A model generated the notes under the pieces. The model ran no database searches, was not told where the DNA came from, and saw nothing but the letters and a program-made list of their open reading frames with translations. Of a stretch of 64,000 bases of DNA, positions 44,248-53,634 are shown one piece after another (positions within the stretch are counted from its first letter, which is position 1; the number at the start of each line of letters is the position of its first letter). Position numbers and translations under genes: made by a program. Source of the DNA: Arcicella aurantiaca (GTDB lineage: Bacteria; Bacteroidota; Bacteroidia; Cytophagales; Spirosomataceae); the NCBI RefSeq assembly GCF_003148625.1, contig NZ_QGGO01000014.1:1-64000 (forward strand), written 5' to 3'.

Positions 44248-44416
44248 GTATAGTGTTTAATAAGTTTTTGGGGGAAGCTTAATTATCCGAAAGAACTTCT
44301 CGAAAGTTATTTACCCGCAATGGATAGACCACAGATTAGACAACTTTCAAAAAAGTTGTCTAATCTAATGCTAACAAACTTCCGTAAAGTACGCATCAAA
44401 TCTTTAAAATGGGTCT
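44246..44416. repeat. Composite of three dispersed repeat fragments
   Basis: 44246-44300 matches the reverse of 6241-6303 (GTGTTTAATAAGTTTTT, then TTAATTATCC-AAAGAACTT). 44333-44366 is an AGATTAGACAACTTT hairpin with perfect 15-base arms, as at 60640. 44377-44416 is the reversed first half of the GATGCGTACTTTACGG repeat. Confidence 0.8.
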
Positions 44417-44419
44417 AAA

Positions 44420-45859
44420 TTAAACTACTCTTGAAAAAGTAATCGTAAAAACTGTTCCTTTATTCAATTCAGAATCAACTTCTACTCTTGCTTTGTGCGA
44501 TTGAATAATGTTGAGCGTTGCGGCTAATCCTAAACCAATTCCATTATTTTTAGAAGTGAAATATGGTTCAAAAAGCCTTCCTACGTGTTCTTGACTAATG
44601 CCTATTCCATTATCTTTTATTGTTATAATAACGCTTTTGTTATTGAATGAGGTTGAAATTTCTAATACGCCTTCCCCTTCTTTCATAGCCTCCACGGCAT
44701 TGATGATAATATTAAGAAAAGCAATTTGAATTTTTGATTTGTCTAAATCAAGCCAAATATCAGGCGTAAAGTTTTTCTTTAAATGTATTCCCTTCAGATT
44801 AATTCTATCAATGGCTTGTTCAATGGTAGTCTCTAAAACTTCTGTTAAATCATGGCGACTAAAAATTACTTCTGAAGGTTTAGAAGTATTCAATAACTCT
44901 GTAATCAAATCATTAATCCGTTGACTGTTTCTGCGAATAATATCCATGAAAAATTGGGCATCTTCGTCCTCAAAATCTTCTCCCATTTGGTCTAACGACA
45001 GATTGATATTGGTCAAAGGATTACGAACTTCATGAGCTAAAGTTCTGACTAAACGACCTGTTGCTGCCATTTTTTCAAAGAGTAAAGAATCTCTTTCATC
45101 TTTTTTTCTGGAAGTTATATCATGAATAATCCCTAAATAATAGGGTACTCCTTCGCTATCAAGTTGACGATTACAATGGATTGAACACTGTTTTCTTTCT
45201 CCAAATTTGGTCACCAATTCTACCTCATAATTACTGATTTCACCTTGTTTTTCAAGCATCATGATAAATCTCAATCTTTCATCTGAACGAACAAAGGTTG
45301 TATAGCTTTTTTTACGAATTAACTCCTCTTCGGTATAACCTAAAAGCTCGGCAGTAGCAGGTGTAAAATACCGAAAAGTACCATCTAATTGGGTAGCAAA
45401 AATTGCCTCTTTGGTCTGTGCAAAAATATTTCTATACTTTCTTTCACTTTCTCGAAGCGTCGCCAGCGTATTGGCACGGTCGAGAGAATAACGGATACAA
45501 CGTTCTAACTTCTCAGCATCCAATTCACTTTTTACCAAATAATCAAAAGCCCCCAAAATCATAGCCTCCATGTCTATATTTTTATCGCCCTTGCCAGTTA
45601 AAAGTATTACAGGAGCTTGAAGTCCGTTTTCAGTACCTGTTTTCAGTAAGTCTAAACCCGTTTTTGCTCCTAACAAAAAATCAAAGAAACACAGGTCATA
45701 CTGTTTTTCTTTGATTTTTTGAAGAGCATTATCGAAAGAATATGCCCAATCTATTTCAAATTTTTGACCTTTAATTTCCTTGATGTACTCACTCGTTAAA
45801 AAAAAATCATCCTCATCATCATCCACCAAAAGAATTTTAATAGTTCTGCCTTTAAACAT
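44420..45859 (-). CDS. Hybrid response regulator / PAS histidine kinase
   Basis: About 479 residues from the ATG at 45859; the frame extends 11 codons further, to 45892, overlapping the upstream regulator gene. Order: receiver (KILLVDDDEDDFFL, phosphoacceptor Asp in CFFDFLLGAKTG); PAS domain (YRNIFAQTKEAIFATQLDGT); dimerisation domain with phospho-His in LAHEVRNPLTNINLSL; HATPase with NAVEAMKEG, DNGIGISQEHVGRLF and GIGLGLA. Soluble, so it senses a cytoplasmic cue. Last gene of the rpoN operon; the receiver at its N-terminus suggests it is itself controlled by another kinase. Confidence 0.9.
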   Translation of the reverse strand: MFKGRTIKILLVDDDEDDFFLTSEYIKEIKGQKFEIDWAYSFDNALQKIKEKQYDLCFFDFLLGAKTGLDLLKTGTENGLQAPVILLTGKGDKNIDMEAMILGAFDYLVKSELDAEKLERCIRYSLDRANTLATLRESERKYRNIFAQTKEAIFATQLDGTFRYFTPATAELLGYTEEELIRKKSYTTFVRSDERLRFIMMLEKQGEISNYEVELVTKFGERKQCSIHCNRQLDSEGVPYYLGIIHDITSRKKDERDSLLFEKMAATGRLVRTLAHEVRNPLTNINLSLDQMGEDFEDEDAQFFMDIIRRNSQRINDLITELLNTSKPSEVIFSRHDLTEVLETTIEQAIDRINLKGIHLKKNFTPDIWLDLDKSKIQIAFLNIIINAVEAMKEGEGVLEISTSFNNKSVIITIKDNGIGISQEHVGRLFEPYFTSKNNGIGLGLAATLNIIQSHKARVEVDSELNKGTVFTITFSRVV

Positions 45860-45866
45860 CGTTTTT

Positions 45867-46307
45867 TTATTTTGGTAATTGAACAATATCAAACCAATAA
45901 TTACCTAAAGCTCTGGTTACTTCCACAAAATCAGAAAAACTTACAGGCTTAGAGATGAAACAATTAACACCTAAATCATAAGTTTTCACAATGTCTTCAT
46001 CTGCTTTTGAAGTAGTAAGAACCACAATGGGAATACTTTTCAAATCGGGGTCAGTTTTTATTAATTTTAAAGCCTCTCTCCCATCAATTTTTGGCATATT
46101 GAGGTCTAATAAAATAATTCCGGGACGTGGGCTATCTTTGACTTCTACAAATTTCCCTTGTCTTCTGAGATATTCTAATAACTCAACACCATCTACCACA
46201 AATTTCAATTCATTTACTAAAAAACTTTCCTCCAAAGCCTCCTTCGTCATCAAACGGTCGTCGGGGTCGTCATCGGCTATTAAAATGGTAACACTTTTCT
46301 TTTCCAT
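45867..46307 (-). CDS. Rcp1-type single-domain response regulator
   Basis: A 146-residue receiver without output domain. ILIADDDPDDRLMTKEA carries the acidic pocket and Asp 68 lies in ILLDLNMPKIDG. The Thr/Ser switch VVLTTSKADEDI and the lysine in FISKPVSF complete it. The ADDDPDDR start and long beta3-alpha3 insert are the Rcp1 type, which partners phytochrome-like or PAS kinases. It starts six bases after the PAS kinase stop and is most likely phosphorylated by that kinase. Confidence 0.92.
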   Translation of the reverse strand: MEKKSVTILIADDDPDDRLMTKEALEESFLVNELKFVVDGVELLEYLRRQGKFVEVKDSPRPGIILLDLNMPKIDGREALKLIKTDPDLKSIPIVVLTTSKADEDIVKTYDLGVNCFISKPVSFSDFVEVTRALGNYWFDIVQLPK

Positions 46308-46313
46308 ATTTTT

Positions 46314-48329
46314 TTAATTATTATTGGGCAAATACACGATAAATTTTGCTCCTTCGTTCAAAACACTTTCTGCCTTAATATAACCATCGTGATTATCAAT
46401 AATTTTCTTACATATTGCCAAACCTAATCCTGTTCCTTCAAATTCAGCTCTACCGTGCAAACGTTGAAAAATAATGAAAATCTTTTCGGCATATTCAGCA
46501 TCAAAGCCAATTCCTTTGTCGGACACCACAATTTTATGATATTTTTTCGCTTTCAGCGGAAAATTCAGCCCTTTTAATTCTTGTTTGGTGGCTTCAAATG
46601 ACTCAATTTTAATGTGAGGTTTTTGATTGGGTTGAACAAACTTTAAGGCATTACTGATTAAGTTTAGAAACAATTGTTGCATTTGAGTTGGTAACCCTTT
46701 GATGGTTGGCAGAGGTAAAATCTCAATTTGTGCTTCAGTTTCTTGTATTTTAACCTCAAAATCACTCAAAACCATTTCTATTACTTCATTCAAAGCAACG
46801 TTTTCTACGGGTTCAATTTTTCGAGACGCTCTTGAATAAGATAAAAGATTTTCCATCAGAATTTTCATTCTATTGGCTGCATCTAACATTCTGTTTACAT
46901 AAAATTGACCATCGTCGGGAAGTTGCCCTGCAAATTTGCTACTCAAACGTTCTCCAAAAGCCATAATTTTCCGCAAAGGCTCTTGCAAATCATGGGAAGC
47001 GATATAAGCAAACTGTTCTAATTGCTCGTTCGACTTGTTGAGTTCTTCTATTTTATTTTCTAATTCCTTTTCATAGATTTTCAACTCTGTAATGTCAACG
47101 GTGTTTCCGATGAAACGAATCACTTTTCCTTCTTCATTGGTAACCACCCAACCACGAGTATTGACGGTTTTTTCAACGCCGTCCAAATCAAATAATCTAT
47201 GTTCAAAAGCATAAGAGCATTTGTCAATAATTGCCTGATTTACGATGTCTGTAACACGGGATAAATCGTCTTCGTGAAGGCAACTTTTATAAAAATTGTA
47301 GTCTAATTTTTGCGGTAAATTTTCAAAATTTATGCCTCCATAAACTCTCTTCAAACCGTCAGACCATTGTATTTCGTCTTTTTCTACGTCCCAATCAAAA
47401 CTTCCATAACTCATCATCGACTCAGCTTCTTTAAACAAATCCTTTGTTTTTTTTAACTCTTCATAAGCCACCGACAATTCATCAATTTTGTATTTGAGTG
47501 TATTTTTTAGTTTTTTAAGCTCTGTAATATCTTCAGACGTTCCTAAAACACGATTTACTTCTCCATTTTCATCCAAAAAACACTTTCCTCTTACATGAAG
47601 TAATTTTCTATTTCCGAAGGTGTCAATTATTTCATGTTCAAATTCATAAAATGAAGATTTATCTGCAATTGCTTGCAACGACAACTCTTTTGAATGCCGT
47701 CTGTCTTCGGGTACAATGTGCTGATTATAAACACCGTAAATCATTTTCGACTCTGGATAATCATTACAGTTATAGCCAAAAATATCAAATAGCCCATTCG
47801 ACCAAGTGACATAATCATTCTTTAAAACCCACTCCCAACTACCATAATTAAATAACTGTTCTGCGTCATTCAATTGTTTTTGATGTAGCAAATCCTTTCT
47901 TAAATTTTCGATATAAGCTGTAATATCTTCAGCAAAAACTATCACTTTAAAGGCATTTTCAGCCGTTTCACTTTTCAACAATGTACCTCTATTTCGAACA
48001 ATTGATAATTTATTGTCTTGATTGGTAAATTCAAGATGAAAATTACGAGTATCACCTATATTAGCATCATTGTATAAATCTGCAATTTGTTCAATTAAAG
48101 TAACACCACTAACTGTCTTATTAGTAGTACCTATTTTTATATCTAATTTTAAAAATTCGTCTGCTTTATAATTGGCAAAAACTTCTGTTTTGTGATTCAA
48201 ATACACTATTTCATTTGATATGAAATCAATAACATAAACAAAGTCAGGAATTGCCTTTAAAAGGTTTTCAGTCAGGTCATTCTTGTTCGACAAGTTGAGC
48301 GATTTAAGTATATAATCCGATAAATCCAT
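46314..48329 (-). CDS. Multi-PAS sensor histidine kinase
   Basis: A 671-residue soluble kinase. Three PAS/PAC units cover about residues 20-140, 150-285 and 305-420; the second and third are paralogous (YGSWEWVLKNDYVTWSNGL, YGSFDWDVEKDEIQWSDGL). A short coiled linker leads to the phospho-His in YIASHDLQEPLRKIMAFGER. The ATP-binding domain has NALKFVQ, DKGIGFDAEYAEKIF and GTGLGLAICKKI. The DHp type equals that of the CHASE3 kinase at 51744. Lies in the operon between the NtrC-type activator and the Rcp1-type regulator. Confidence 0.92.
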   Translation of the reverse strand: MDLSDYILKSLNLSNKNDLTENLLKAIPDFVYVIDFISNEIVYLNHKTEVFANYKADEFLKLDIKIGTTNKTVSGVTLIEQIADLYNDANIGDTRNFHLEFTNQDNKLSIVRNRGTLLKSETAENAFKVIVFAEDITAYIENLRKDLLHQKQLNDAEQLFNYGSWEWVLKNDYVTWSNGLFDIFGYNCNDYPESKMIYGVYNQHIVPEDRRHSKELSLQAIADKSSFYEFEHEIIDTFGNRKLLHVRGKCFLDENGEVNRVLGTSEDITELKKLKNTLKYKIDELSVAYEELKKTKDLFKEAESMMSYGSFDWDVEKDEIQWSDGLKRVYGGINFENLPQKLDYNFYKSCLHEDDLSRVTDIVNQAIIDKCSYAFEHRLFDLDGVEKTVNTRGWVVTNEEGKVIRFIGNTVDITELKIYEKELENKIEELNKSNEQLEQFAYIASHDLQEPLRKIMAFGERLSSKFAGQLPDDGQFYVNRMLDAANRMKILMENLLSYSRASRKIEPVENVALNEVIEMVLSDFEVKIQETEAQIEILPLPTIKGLPTQMQQLFLNLISNALKFVQPNQKPHIKIESFEATKQELKGLNFPLKAKKYHKIVVSDKGIGFDAEYAEKIFIIFQRLHGRAEFEGTGLGLAICKKIIDNHDGYIKAESVLNEGAKFIVYLPNNN

Positions 48330-48372
48330 ATTGTTCAGAATAGCAATAAGTGGTAATTTTGGTATGTGTTAA

Positions 48373-49845
48373 TTATAATTCAAACATTTTCATTTTGTTG
48401 TAGAGGGTTTTTCTGTCGATATTTAATAAACGAGCTGCTTTACTTTTATTAAAATTAACATCTTTGAGTACCTTCAATATCATTTCATATTCTGCTTCAA
48501 CGGCTGCACTTTTTAATGAAGGTTTTTTAGTCACCACCTCCACGATTGGCGTGGATTCGGTCGGTGTGGTGGTATAATGACTAATATTTGGTTGAACAGT
48601 TGGCGTATTAATGGTATCGGTAAATAATAGTTTAGCATAATTAGAAATTTCAAATGGTAACGTTTTTGCTTCAATAAAGTCTCCGTCTGTCAAAAGTGTA
48701 GCCCGTTTAATGACATTTCTCATTTCTCGAAGATTTCCGTACCAAGCATACGTCATAAAATTTTCGATAACATCTGGAGAAAAACCTTTTACGTGCTTCC
48801 CTAATTCTGCATTTGTTTGGTCTAAAAAGAATTTAGCAAATACCATAATATCGGCTTTTCTATCACGTAGAGGAGGCACATCAATACTAAATTCGTTGAA
48901 ACGGTGGAATAAATCTTCTCTAAATTTCCCTCTTTTTGAGGCTTCATGAAGTTTTTCGTTGGAAGCCACTACAATTCTCACATCCAAAGGAATTTCTTTT
49001 GTTCCTCCAATTCTTTTCATGGTGCGTTCTTGTACCACTCTCAAAAGTAATACTTGTACTTCATAAGGAAGATTTGCTACTTCATCCAAAAAAATTGTTC
49101 CACCATTTGCCAATTCAAAGTGTCCAATTTTCTGAGTTAATGCCCCTGTGAATGCTCCTTTTTCGTGTCCAAATAGTTCAGAACCAGCTAAATCCTTAGA
49201 AATAGCCCCACAGTCCATTGCTACAAATGGTTGATTGGCTCTTTTACTGTGCAAATGGATTTCTTGGGCAACTGATTCTTTTCCTGACCCACTTTCTCCG
49301 TAAATTAAAACGCTGTAATTGGTTGGTCCAACTAACTGAATTTGCTTTAATAAATAATTAGACTCTTCGCCGTCGCCAAAAATATATTTTACCGCTTTAG
49401 ATGATTTCTTTTTTGTTTCAGTAGATACTTCATTTCCTCCAGATTTTCCACTTAAACTTTCTTGCATACTGCCTTGTTCAGACTCAGTGCTTTCGAGGGC
49501 TTTCTTGATGGTCAGCAAAATTTCATCAGGAAAAAGAGGCTTTGTGATATAATCGTAAGCTCCTAATTTCATGACATTTACGGCAATTTTTATATCAGAA
49601 TAACCCGTAATTATCAAAACAGGAATGAAAGGAAATTTCTCTTTAATTTTTGACAAAATAGTCCCCCCGTCCATATCTCCCAATCGAAAATCAGTCATCA
49701 CTAAGTCGGGACGAAACTCCTGAAGAAGTATCAAACCTGTATTTCCATCATGTGCTATGGCTACTTCGTAGTTGTTTTTTGTCAGAAATCTACGTAGCAA
49801 TAAGCAGATGTCTGTATCATCATCTATAACTAATATTCTTTGCAT
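48373..49845 (-). CDS. NtrC-family sigma-54-dependent response regulator
   Basis: A 490-residue activator. Receiver domain residues 1-120 (ILVIDDDTDICLLLRRF, Asp 52 in VMTDFRLGDMDG). AAA+ domain about 150-390 with Walker A GESGSGKE, the sigma-54 contact loop GAFTGA intact and Walker B-type GGTIFLDEV. A linker is followed by a Fis-type helix-turn-helix at the end (NFNKSKAARLLNIDRKTLYN). It binds upstream sites and uses ATP to open sigma-54 promoters. It follows rpoN and precedes the PAS kinase, so kinase, activator and sigma factor are probably one regulatory unit. Confidence 0.95.
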   Translation of the reverse strand: MQRILVIDDDTDICLLLRRFLTKNNYEVAIAHDGNTGLILLQEFRPDLVMTDFRLGDMDGGTILSKIKEKFPFIPVLIITGYSDIKIAVNVMKLGAYDYITKPLFPDEILLTIKKALESTESEQGSMQESLSGKSGGNEVSTETKKKSSKAVKYIFGDGEESNYLLKQIQLVGPTNYSVLIYGESGSGKESVAQEIHLHSKRANQPFVAMDCGAISKDLAGSELFGHEKGAFTGALTQKIGHFELANGGTIFLDEVANLPYEVQVLLLRVVQERTMKRIGGTKEIPLDVRIVVASNEKLHEASKRGKFREDLFHRFNEFSIDVPPLRDRKADIMVFAKFFLDQTNAELGKHVKGFSPDVIENFMTYAWYGNLREMRNVIKRATLLTDGDFIEAKTLPFEISNYAKLLFTDTINTPTVQPNISHYTTTPTESTPIVEVVTKKPSLKSAAVEAEYEMILKVLKDVNFNKSKAARLLNIDRKTLYNKMKMFEL

Positions 49846-49959
49846 AATTTGGTTAAGTTATCTTAACATTTATCAATAGATTGAGTTTTTGGTTGGTCTA
49901 TTACCTTACGAATCTGTTTTAGGCTTTGATTAAAAATCAAATAATAACACAACTTTATC

Positions 49960-51429
49960 TTATAAAACCCTTCTCATTTGGGCGGAAGCAATATTCAAAT
50001 TTTCACGATATTTAGCTACGGTTCTTCGGGCGATGTTATAGCCTTTTTCCGATAATAATTCCATCAGTTGAAAATCGTTTAGTGGAGCTTGTTTATTTTC
50101 GCTTGCTACTAAATTAGCAATTGTTTGCTGAATTTCACGGTTTGAAACTTCCTCGCCAGAATTTACCTTTATTCCTTCTGAAAACAAATCTTTTAAGTTT
50201 ATCGTCCCGAAAGGTGTCAAAGCATATTTTCCACTGGTAACCCTTGAAATAGTAGAAATGTCCATACCAATTTGGTCGGCAATATCTTTCAAAATCATCG
50301 GTTTTAAATTACGAATATCGCCAGTTTTAAAGAATTCTTTTTGAAAAATCACAATCGCTCTCATGGTTTTCAACATGGTTGTTTCTCTTTGCTGAATGGC
50401 TTCGATTAACCAATTGGCTGCAGACAATTTCGTATTAACGTACTGATTGGCAGCTTTGTCTTTCGCTAAATTGATAGTCTGGGCAAAATCTTTGTTAATT
50501 TTTATTGATGGAATTCGACTATTATTCAAGGAAATATCAATGGTAGAATCACCGTGAAGGTTAGTTTCATAGTTTATCACATACTCAGGAATAATATTAT
50601 CTTTTACTGCCAACGGCGACGCCCCTCCATCCATAACAGGTTTGGCATTTAGCGATGTAATTTGCTCTATTGCCAATTTCAATTCATCTGAAGTGAGATT
50701 ACGCAAACGCATGATTTTCTCAAAATTGCGAACCGCCAATTCGTCAATATTAAAGGCTACAATATCAATGGCATTGTCAACGTCGAATCCTTTTTCTTTC
50801 TTTCTCTGCAACTGCATCATCAAGCACTCCTGTAAATCAGCCGCCCCAATGCCTGGCGGGTCCATCATTCGCAAAACCTTCAATAAATGTTCTACCTCTT
50901 CTACATTTACAAAAATATTGTTTGTAAAAGACACATCATCCGCAATAGTTTCAGCAGAAGACGAAAGAAAACCATTATCTGTCAAAGAATCAATGATAAA
51001 ATCCATCAAAAGCATTTGTCGCTCATCAAAAGGCAAGCAATGAGTTTGTGCTTTCAATTCTGTACGCCAATCATTTTCTTGAACAATGGGCATCGAGTAC
51101 AATTCATCGTCAGCACTTTGATTATTAGTTTTGGTTTTATAATCAGGAATGTCATCATGGGCGTATTCTTCCCAATCTGCATAATCATTGTCTGGTTTTA
51201 ATGAATCCGAAAAATCGTCATTGTTCACACCTTCCTCAAAATCGTCATAATCCTCCCGTTCTGTTTCATCTGAACTCAAACTTCCTTCCTCCAACAACGG
51301 ATTTTCCTCTAACTCATTTTTTATACGGTCTTCCAACTCCAGTGTAGAAAGTTGAAGAAAATTAAGCATCTGTATTTGCAGAGGCGTTATTTTAAACGTT
51401 TGTCTTTGATTTTGAGATAGATTCATCAT
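49960..51429 (-). CDS. rpoN: RNA polymerase sigma-54 factor RpoN
   Basis: A 489-residue alternative sigma factor. Region I at the start (MNLSQNQRQTFKITPLQIQM, then LNFLQLSTLELEDRIKNELE and ENPLLEEG) binds activators. An acidic region II covers about 55-115. The core-binding and DNA-binding region III ends in the diagnostic RpoN box ARRTVAKYRE near residue 470. All elements are present at normal length. Two Met codons in tandem; either start is fine. First gene of the five-gene signalling operon. Confidence 0.97.
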   Translation of the reverse strand: MMNLSQNQRQTFKITPLQIQMLNFLQLSTLELEDRIKNELEENPLLEEGSLSSDETEREDYDDFEEGVNNDDFSDSLKPDNDYADWEEYAHDDIPDYKTKTNNQSADDELYSMPIVQENDWRTELKAQTHCLPFDERQMLLMDFIIDSLTDNGFLSSSAETIADDVSFTNNIFVNVEEVEHLLKVLRMMDPPGIGAADLQECLMMQLQRKKEKGFDVDNAIDIVAFNIDELAVRNFEKIMRLRNLTSDELKLAIEQITSLNAKPVMDGGASPLAVKDNIIPEYVINYETNLHGDSTIDISLNNSRIPSIKINKDFAQTINLAKDKAANQYVNTKLSAANWLIEAIQQRETTMLKTMRAIVIFQKEFFKTGDIRNLKPMILKDIADQIGMDISTISRVTSGKYALTPFGTINLKDLFSEGIKVNSGEEVSNREIQQTIANLVASENKQAPLNDFQLMELLSEKGYNIARRTVAKYRENLNIASAQMRRVL

Positions 51430-51743
51430 GGTTGCATAGTTTTGGAGTGTACAGAGGTATATTCAATTAATGAGCCTACAAATTTTATCTCTTTCTACTT
51501 TTTATAAAAAACCAAACAAAACAAACATAACCTTCTGAATTACAACCACTTGACAATAAAAATATATTTACTTTTTTTTCATAAAGCAGATAAATTGGGA
51601 AATACACAATTCCACAATTTGGAATAGTTTCTACAAATTGTAGAGATAATTCCACACCTTGTAGAAATCGTTTTCTACATATTTATCGTAAATTGTATAT
51701 CATTCATCAAAAAACTTAAACCTACTCTTTCATAATATTTATA
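51430..51743. promoter_or_regulatory. Divergent promoter region between rpoN and the CHASE3 kinase with palindromic boxes
   Basis: Contains TTCCACAATTTGGAAT, then TTCTACAAATTGTAGAG, then ATTCCACACCTTGTAGAAAT within about 70 bases (51605-51675): overlapping half-sites of TGTAGA and TGGAA type. They resemble the GTAGA-CCCC boxes elsewhere in the window and could bind a shared regulator. No ORF. Confidence 0.4.
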
Positions 51744-53138
51744 ATGCAACAAACTTCAAAATATATAAAACTGTCTTTTCTTGGCTTTGCACTACTCTTG
51801 TTAGGATTATCGTGGGTGTCATTTCAGCAAGTGTATGTAAATCAGACAAATACAAATGCAGTTGAGCATACTCAAAAAGTATTATTAATAAGCGAAGAGT
51901 TTATTTCTAATATGAAAGATATTGAAACAGGGCAAAGAGGATTTTTATTGACTAAAAATCGAGTTTTTCTTGAACCTCTAAACACAGGACAAAAAGACGC
52001 TTTAGCAAATTTAGATTCGCTTGATGTATTGGTGAAAGATAACGCTGTTCAGAAAAGATGCCTTGTGAAAATTAAAGAGTTAAGTATTAATAAAATAAAA
52101 GCCTTGACAGATAATATTTCACTGATTGAGAAAGGAAAGACCATTGATATGTCCACTTTAGAATACGGAAAAAAAACAATGGATAGCCTCAGAACAAGAG
52201 TTATCACTTTTCAAAAAAACGAAAGAGATTTGTTAAGTATCCGAACTAATTCAAAGAATTATGGACTATCGCTTATGCCAATTTATCAGGTATTGTTATC
52301 ATTTGCGTCTTTGGTACTTTTAGGAATTTCCTATTATTTTGTAAATACAGAACTAAAACGTAGATTTTTGACAGAGAAGACTCTCGAAAAAAAGGTAGAA
52401 GAATTGAATCGTTCAAATGCAGAATTAGAACAATTTGCTTATGTGGCATCGCACGATTTACAAGAACCATTAAGGAAAATTAGGGCATTTAGCGATAAAT
52501 TACAGTTAAAGCAAAAAGAATTACTGACAAACGATGGTCAAGAAACACTTTCAAAAATTGCCAGTTCTGCCGCTCGAATGCAAACATTAATTGACGACTT
52601 ACTGAATTTTTCAAGAATGGTAAATCATAAATCTCAACAAATTGAAGAAGTCAGCCTGAATGTGTTAGTTAATGATGTTTTAGAAGAATTATCCGTTGAA
52701 ATTCATCAAAAAAATGCTAATATTGAAGTCGAAAACCTACCGTATTTAAAAGGATATGGTTTTCAGATAAGGCAATTATTTTTAAATCTTATTAGTAATT
52801 CCTTAAAATATGCTCTTCAAGGTGTAAAACCTGAAATTTCGATAAAATATTCTGAAGTAAATGCCAAACATATACCTAACATTGCTCAGAGCAAAGACAA
52901 TATTTTGTTCCACAAAATTTCAATTATCGACAATGGAATCGGATTTGAAAGTCAATACGTAGAGAAAATTTTTATCATTTTTCAACGTTTGCATAACCGA
53001 GGAGAATTTCAAGGTAATGGTATTGGTTTAGCTATTTGCAAAAGAGTAATGGCTAACCATCATGGCTTTATTTTTGCAAAATCGAAGCCCTACGAAGGGG
53101 CTACATTTGATATATATTTCCCAGCAACAACTACTTAA
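51744..53138 (+). CDS. CHASE3-domain membrane histidine kinase
   Basis: A 464-residue kinase. The first membrane helix is at 8-27 (FLGFALLLLGLSWVSF). The periplasmic CHASE3 domain (about 30-175) contains the hallmark MKDIETGQRGFLLT. The second helix is PIYQVLLSFASLVLLGISYY. A coiled linker leads to the phospho-His in YVASHDLQEPLRKIRAFSDK and the ATPase with NSLKYALQG, DNGIGFESQYVEKIF and GNGIGLAICKRV. It senses an extracellular or periplasmic signal. It lies 14 bases before an Rcp1-type regulator and is divergent from rpoN. Catalytic half closely parallels the PAS kinase at 46314. Confidence 0.93.
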   Translation: MQQTSKYIKLSFLGFALLLLGLSWVSFQQVYVNQTNTNAVEHTQKVLLISEEFISNMKDIETGQRGFLLTKNRVFLEPLNTGQKDALANLDSLDVLVKDNAVQKRCLVKIKELSINKIKALTDNISLIEKGKTIDMSTLEYGKKTMDSLRTRVITFQKNERDLLSIRTNSKNYGLSLMPIYQVLLSFASLVLLGISYYFVNTELKRRFLTEKTLEKKVEELNRSNAELEQFAYVASHDLQEPLRKIRAFSDKLQLKQKELLTNDGQETLSKIASSAARMQTLIDDLLNFSRMVNHKSQQIEEVSLNVLVNDVLEELSVEIHQKNANIEVENLPYLKGYGFQIRQLFLNLISNSLKYALQGVKPEISIKYSEVNAKHIPNIAQSKDNILFHKISIIDNGIGFESQYVEKIFIIFQRLHNRGEFQGNGIGLAICKRVMANHHGFIFAKSKPYEGATFDIYFPATTT

Positions 53139-53152
53139 AATTATAAAAATCA

Positions 53153-53584
53153 ATGAATAGACGACGTACTATACTAATTGCAGATGATGATGAAGATGAC
53201 AGATTTTTAGTAAAATCAGCCCTTGAAGATTGCCAAATTACTTGTTCCGTAAAATACGTTGAAAATGGCGTTGAAGTGATAAATTACTTAGAAAATGGTG
53301 AGGGTGGTACTGAAATCCATAAACCGTCTTTAATATTGTTAGATTTGAATATGCCCAAAAAAGACGGAAGAGAAGCACTCAGAGAAATTAAAAACAATCC
53401 AGAATTAAGGTCAATTCCAGTCATCATTCTTACCACATCTAAGGCGACAGAAGACGTTAATTTGTGCTATGGTTTGGGAGCAAATGGTTATATTGTAAAA
53501 CCAAATAGTTTTAGCGAATTAGCAAATACTTTAAAAATTTTAACGAAGTTTTGGCTCGATGTAGTAACGCTACCTCCGCTATAA
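53153..53584 (+). CDS. Rcp1-type single-domain response regulator
   Basis: A 143-residue receiver: ILIADDDEDDRFLVKSAL, phosphoacceptor Asp 64 in ILLDLNMPKKDG, switch IILTTSKATEDV, conserved Lys in YIVKPNSF. It is a close paralogue of the regulator at 45867, mirroring the pairing of kinases. Its partner is almost certainly the CHASE3 kinase 14 bases upstream. No output domain, so it must act through protein contacts or a phosphorelay. A hairpin at 53589-53634 ends the transcript. Confidence 0.92.
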   Translation: MNRRRTILIADDDEDDRFLVKSALEDCQITCSVKYVENGVEVINYLENGEGGTEIHKPSLILLDLNMPKKDGREALREIKNNPELRSIPVIILTTSKATEDVNLCYGLGANGYIVKPNSFSELANTLKILTKFWLDVVTLPPL

Positions 53585-53588
53585 AAAC

Positions 53589-53634
53589 CACCAATGATGC
53601 CCGAAAATATTATTTTTTTTCATCATCATTGGTG
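53589..53634. terminator. Shared terminator overlapping the end of the convergent gene
   Basis: Perfect 11-bp arms CACCAATGATG (53589-53599) and complement (53624-53634) with a T-rich loop. The right arm encodes the last codons (TNDDE) of the minus-strand gene ending at 53610. Confidence 0.75.
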
